DNA of 64,000 nucleotides, from positions 250,001-314,000 of the forward strand of contig JAQFVV010000152.1 of NCBI GenBank assembly GCA_028023455.1. Reading direction: 5' to 3'. Numbering within the stretch: the first letter of the stretch is position 1; each line of letters starts with the position of its first letter. The notes beneath the pieces were generated by a model, which searched no databases, was not told where the DNA came from, and saw only the letters and a program-made list of their open reading frames with translations. This stretch comes from Epiperipatus broadwayi. Lineage: Eukaryota > Onychophora > Udeonychophora > Euonychophora > Peripatidae. The translations under genes and the position numbers were made by a program. Below are positions 59,550-64,000 of the stretch, in pieces.

Positions 59550-60470
59550 ATTATTGTTTATTAAGAGATTAAAATTAGTTTCTTTTTTATGTATTTGCTA
59601 TGAGCTTGTCTTGCCAATTTATGTTTCCAAGGGATAGGAGGCTTATCTCTCTTTCTTGATAACATTTATTTAGATAGCCATATATTTTATAAAGAGATGT
59701 GAGCCCAGTCCCTCTTTTCTTACTGATATTTTTTTTTATATGGGATGTATTTATATATTTCATGCTATGCTTTGTTTGAAGCAACTTTTATTGTTTCTAG
59801 TATTTGTGATGGTCTGTTTCTACTTTTCTCATATGTTTAGAGACAATGTCCTGGCATATTTATTGGCCCTCAGAATGTAGGCATGTATTTTAGGTTTATT
59901 CCATCACTAGGTTTAATTGTCTTAATTATTTTTTCACCTTGAAAGTATCTCTTTTGTATTGCAACTGCATATAGTATATTATATATTTTTATTATTTTGG
60001 CAATTGATATGGTTGTTTTTTTTTGGAGAGAGTCATCCTTTCTTTAGGTGAACTTTTGACTACTTTTAATATAGATAGAGATGATGATCCTGATGTATAA
60101 ATCTGTTTTGACTGTGCTTTGCCAGCACTACATGAGATAAAAACAATAATTACTTTATTTAAAATTTGAAATTGTATTTCTTAGCCTTTATTGTTAAAAG
60201 ATAGTCGTCTTAATAATAGTTTGAAATTGTTGATTGTTATTGATATTGGGATTGTCTAAATGTTTACTGGTTTTTAATAATATATATATATATATTACGA
60301 GTTTGTGAGACTAATATATTTTTATTAATTTAATAGCTTATGAGACTATAAAGTGTTTTATTGGTTACTTACTTGTTTTCAGCATAGTCCTTAATCTTTA
60401 TATGCACACATATATATGCACATATATAAATGTAATATTTAAATATAAGTATACTGTCTATAATGAACTT
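59550..60470. other. Stretch without recognisable genes
   Basis: A 65-codon minus ORF at 59587-59784 has a mixed composition but no recognisable motif. Otherwise nothing. Confidence 0.45.
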
Positions 60471-60474
60471 AATG

Positions 60475-60995
60475 GAATTAGAAGGATTTGAACTAAGATT
60501 TTCAAGCTCCCTATACCCATCTACTCAATGTCCACATACATGTGAAAAAGATAAATAATCTCTAATATAATTATTTCATGCTGAACTAGCACTCACCGTT
60601 TGGTCCAGATTATTTTCTCCCACATATATATATATATAATCAGTAATCAGTTTATATTAAGATAGCAAATCCTCAAACTTTAATGTATAGGCTTCAATCT
60701 CCTCTACCCTCGGATTCTTCAGCCATCCATAACATTGAAATGCTGAAGAGTTGGAGGGTAGAGAATATTGAAGCAAAGTTTGAAGATTTTCTATCTTAAT
60801 ATAAACTGAATACTGATTATATATATGGTAGATAATAATTTGGATCAACTGGTGAATGCTGGTTCAGCACAAAATAATTATTATGGAGATCATTTATCTT
60901 TTTCACATGTATGTGGTAATATGTATCAGTTCTATAAGATGGAGTGGATAATCATAGGTGGTTTGAATGGCTGAGTTCAAATCCCTTCTAAACAT
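60475..60995. mobile_element. Foldback element with B-box-like tips and inner hairpin
   Basis: Outer tips GAAGGATTTGAACTAAG and CTGAGTTCAAATCCCTTC are inverted, and the latter contains GTTCAAATCC, a B-box match. Next inside, ACATGTGAAAAAGATAAAT, GCTGAACTAGCACTCACCG and TTGGTCCAGATTATT pair with their inverses. The centre 60657-60805 is a second hairpin (AAACTTTAATGTATAGGCTT, ATAACATTGAAATGC region). Same family as 6898-7338 and 44330-44516. Confidence 0.8.
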
Positions 60996-60999
60996 ATAT

Positions 61000-62120
61000 A
61001 TATACACACACATATATTCTCATAGCATTGTAGTTAGAGTTCAATATATCATTCTCTGACATGGAGTCTAAATTTTTGACTAGATAAAACTTGAGGAATT
61101 TTTCAAAGTTCAAACAGTATTCCTAGCTTTACCAATCTAATCAGTGATTCAATAATTGAACTGTAAATTAATATTTAGCTAACATTAGTTAGGGATAAAA
61201 CAATGATGAAAAACTATCAAAATCCTTAATATCATCCAGTTAGCAAGCAACAACTATTGGAAAGACTTTTGTCCTGCAGTGGCTATTTAAAGACTATTTT
61301 ACTTTACTTTTTATCTGTACATAGATAAAACAGCCCAAAACATTATCTAAAAATTAAAAGCCCAATAATACATTTTACATATTGTTTATTTGCGTAGGAC
61401 AAATAAAGAAATTGTTGTCCTTCGTTAGGTTTACTTAAATACTGAATTACACGCTCATATGTATATAGATTAGTGTGTGCGTGCATATAATGATCAATAG
61501 ATTCAAAGCCAAATGATATAGTAGATATACTTTATAATTTGATAACTTCATAATTTTTGGTGGCCTTTCAGTTAAATTAAATATGACTTTCGATTTGTCA
61601 CAGTGAATTAACTTGTGCCAAGTTAAACTTTGATATTATCAACTGCAATTTTACAAGCTCTAATTAGTCAACATTAGGGGATTGTGTTTTGTTACTTTCG
61701 ATAGAGTCATAATTGGTTTAATCATTTAATTTCGAAAGAGTAGTAATGGTATAAGATTTATTTTGTTATAATTGAAAAACTATACTTTCAAAAAGTTATA
61801 TATTCCCAGCACGTTAAATTGTTTTATAGAGAAAAAATAAATGCAGACGAATATATATATGAATCCGTGAGAATTAAAGTTAATAAAAAAGACACCACTT
61901 GGGAAAGCTATAATTTGATCTCTTATTTTATTTCTAAATAGTTTTCGTAAAAAAATGTTACTTGGTTAAAAGCTTAATATAATATATGTATATATTTTTT
62001 TATATTGTCAAATTTCATATGGAAGCCATCTCTCATTTTGTATTCTCTAATATTAGAATTTTTTTTTTTTTAATATTTACTCTTCATAACTAAATAATTT
62101 TATTTTATTTTTTTTCTCAT
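61000..62120. other. AT-rich stretch without recognisable genes
   Basis: A 25-bp phrase near 61260 (AAGACTTTTGTCCTGCAGTGG) resembles the last RTE codons (ETFILQW) and may be a tiny LINE remnant. Otherwise nothing. Confidence 0.45.
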
Positions 62121-62128
62121 GTGTCATA

Positions 62129-62208
62129 GCATCAGCCGGGAAGCGAACCCGCTAACCTGGGACAACTGCTTGTAAAGCAGCTGTCGCTGACCTCTCGACC
62201 ACCAATGC
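62129..62208 (-). tRNA. tRNA-like cloverleaf, 80 nt, anticodon position TAC
   Basis: Minus strand, all arms fold: acceptor GCATTGG/CTGATGC (7 pairs, two G-T); D stem GTCG/CGAC; anticodon stem GCTGC/GCAGT with loop TTTACAA (34-36 TAC, would read Val); T stem GCGGG/CCCGG around TTCGCTT (4 of 5 pairs). A 12-nt variable region is longer than normal for a class I tRNA. No T-run follows, so expression as a tRNA is doubtful. Could be a tRNA gene, pseudogene, or the head of a SINE family with members at 15754 and 34642. Confidence 0.65.
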
Positions 62209-62989
62209 TTGACCAATTGTATATAATTATAAGTAATTGTAAAAATACAAAAACACCCTATATTTATATTTTTTTATTTACTGGAGAATATTATTATTAT
62301 TGAAACGTTTCAGTCAAATCTACGACCATTCTTAGAATTTGGCATTAATGTCAAAATATAATAATAATAACAACAATAATAATAGTTTTTTTCAATTAAT
62401 AAAAAATTAAAAATATGGGTTTACTATTTTTATAATTATATATATGAAAAAGTATAAAAATCTTGTGGAAAATTTTTACAGATAAGTTAAAGCATAGTAA
62501 AATGTAAAATTATATTCTACAAGAATATGTAAAGTATTAATACTTATTATGACATTAAAACAATCTTTTTTATTAATAGCACACTATCGAGTAAAATTTT
62601 TTTCGGTATCTCCTCTGAGGAAGAGTGAAGAAAAAGGCACACTTAGAAAGTTTATCAATTACTGTGCTATGAGATTTTGAGTGTTTTTTTTAATCCTTCC
62701 TTTATCTCCCAGTTAAGAAAAATTACATACTTATTTACTGACTAATATTAGATGGTTATTTAGATAATGTATTTGAAAAAAATATTAAGGGTTTTGACAA
62801 TTTTTGACTGAGTTTGAATTTGAACCTAAGTCATAATCTTGGCAAGCAGATGGAGTATTTGTTACTTTGAGATGTTTGTATAATTTATTATTAATTCTAT
62901 TATCATACTTTCATACATTGTCAAAGAAATGCTTTCTAATCATTGGAATACTATTTAATATCATTACATCATTTAAACTTAAGTAATTT

Positions 62990-63310
62990 TCTTTTGTGAT
63001 TATTTCTTTTACTTTCCATTTTAATCCACAAAGTACTGACTAATTTTAGTAACTTCTGGGAAGATTGAATTACTGTAATATGCATTGTTAACGAATGTTA
63101 ATAAGAATCATCACAATAATCTAATCATTGCTACTGCATTTTAATAGAGAACTTTATAAAAACTTAATTTCTTCTCACAATAGCAATAAAAATAGATATA
63201 GAGTTAAATACATATTTGTAATCAATAATTCCAAAGTAAAATGGCAATTCCTGTATACTATTTTATGTTTTCTCTTAATGTCTGAATGTTATCTATAGAT
63301 TTCAAACTTA
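62990..63310 (-). pseudogene. Heavily decayed RTE reverse transcriptase relic
   Basis: Plus-strand DNA order matches 49490-49870: TTTACTTTCCATTTTAATCC, CACAAAGTACT, ...GCTACTGCATTTTAATAGAG, then AAAATGGCAATTCCTGTATA, TTCTCTTAATGTCTGAATGT-ATCTATAG. These are the same landmarks as in the RT of the 49-kb copy. No open frame remains. Confidence 0.6.
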
Positions 63311-63343
63311 TTTTTAAATTTCCCTTATTCTTTAGATAGTATG

Positions 63344-63745
63344 TGTTTTGAGACTGTACTGCCACCATCAGATGGCACTGCCACATCATCAACAACCGGC
63401 AAAAAATGGCAAGTGATAAATTTTTTTATGAAAATGCCTGAAAATCGACAAATAAAAATACCTAAGGCAATATATGTACAGCAAATAAATCGAAAACTAC
63501 AAATTATAAAAAAATGCTAATGTGGCAGTGCCATCTGATGGCGGCAGTATGGTCTCAAAACTACAACCCTTAAATTTGTAGTTTTCAATTTATTTTGCTG
63601 TACATATATTGCTTTAGGCATTTTTATTTGTCGATTTTCAGGTGTTTTTGTAAAAAAATTATCACTTGCCATTTTCAGGCTGGTTGTTGATGATGTGGCA
63701 GCGCCATCTGATGGCGGCAGTACAGTCTCAAAACTACAACCCTTT
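63344..63745. mobile_element. Terminal-inverted-repeat element, three copies of one tip
   Basis: The tip GTTTTGAGACTGTACTGCC-CCATCAGATGGC occurs inverted at 63344-63388, direct at 63525-63575, and direct at 63697-63745. Left tip and middle tip bound a unit of about 220 bp; the arms 63344-63515 and 63575-63745 are also inverted copies (about 90% alike) sharing CCTGAAAATCGACAAATAAA and CAATATATGTACAGCAAA. The CATCAGATGGCG core is itself partly palindromic. MITE-like; no ORF. Confidence 0.8.
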
Positions 63746-63749
63746 CAAA

Positions 63750-64000
63750 CCAAAAAACCATGAAAATTCCATCAAGAGATATACCTCCCCCTACAATCTG
63801 AAAATTCACAAAGCATGACGGCCAAAAATAGCGGGAAAATATGAAAAGATCAAATTATTTATCTTCAACATAAATATGCATCTAAGTTCATATTAAATTT
63901 AATTATAGTAAGTTTAAAAGAGAAGATGGAAAAATTACCTTGTTGCATTTTTTTTTGTTCAAGAAATTGTTTTTCACAGTTATATAGATGAAATCAGTTT
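63750..64000. other. Right edge, no feature seen
   Basis: No supported gene or repeat in the last 250 bases. Confidence 0.5.

Noticed and set aside
61240-61300. RTE 3' remnant at 61.26 kb
   Set aside because: Only about 20 bases resemble the LINE end; too short to claim as a feature.

Overview
The window looks like intergenic or intronic DNA from an AT-rich, repeat-dense animal genome, most likely an invertebrate. By eye it is roughly three quarters A+T. I see no operons, ribosome binding sites or long intact ORFs. I cannot name a species. The evidence for a metazoan is the set of retroelements: RTE-type LINEs with an apurinic-type endonuclease and FADD reverse transcriptase, a Tx1-like LINE with a CCHC ORF1, Penelope-like elements (PLEs) with GIY-YIG-type endonuclease tails, tRNA-derived short elements, and TTAA-flanked miniature elements of piggyBac type. 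No host gene could be supported with confidence. Nearly all protein-like sequence is decayed transposon.

Layout. 1-3.1 kb: minus-strand RTE LINE relic, split by a 0.3-kb insertion with a clear target duplication. 3.9-7.4 kb: hairpin and foldback elements. 7.5-11.1 kb: quiet, with one tRNA-like relic. 11.1-13.6 kb: plus-strand LINE of another clade. 14.1-15.2 kb: foldback element whose two arms carry a hammerhead-ribozyme-like core. 16.0-21.1 kb: Tx1-like LINE with ORF1 and ORF2, ending in a (TAG)n tract. 21.9-24.0 kb: second RTE copy. 25.7-28.1 kb: PLE fragments and foldback elements. 30.2-30.9, 40.5-41.3 and 57.8-58.9 kb: three TTAA-bounded elements of one family. 32.5 kb: solo copy of the element inserted at 2.0 kb. 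34.1-34.7 kb: layered hairpin and a tRNA-like relic. 35.9-36.4 kb: second copy of the 14-kb foldback. 38.8-40.4 kb: a 1.6-kb palindrome made of two PLE copies head to head. 42.7-44.8 kb: hairpins and nested repeats. 46.3 and 48.7-52.3 kb: RTE 3' fragment and the most complete RTE copy, itself hit twice by the short element. 52.6-53.2 kb: (TA)n and a PLE tail. 54-55.5 kb: tandem and direct duplications. 60.5-61.0, 62.1 and 63.3-63.7 kb: further foldbacks, a tRNA-like cloverleaf and a terminal-inverted-repeat element.

How the parts relate. The elements are nested, which gives a relative order: RTE LINEs landed first and a short element (0.18-0.41 kb) later inserted into them at three sites. Each of these insertions left an 11-13 bp target duplication. 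That short element carries a conserved CTGATGA/GAAAC pair around a small stem, and the 14-kb and 36-kb foldbacks carry CTGAAGA/GAAAC around a 5-bp stem. Both resemble hammerhead ribozyme cores, which are known from PLE terminal repeats and retrozymes. This is the most promising biology here. The striking number of head-to-head arrangements in unrelated families is the second.
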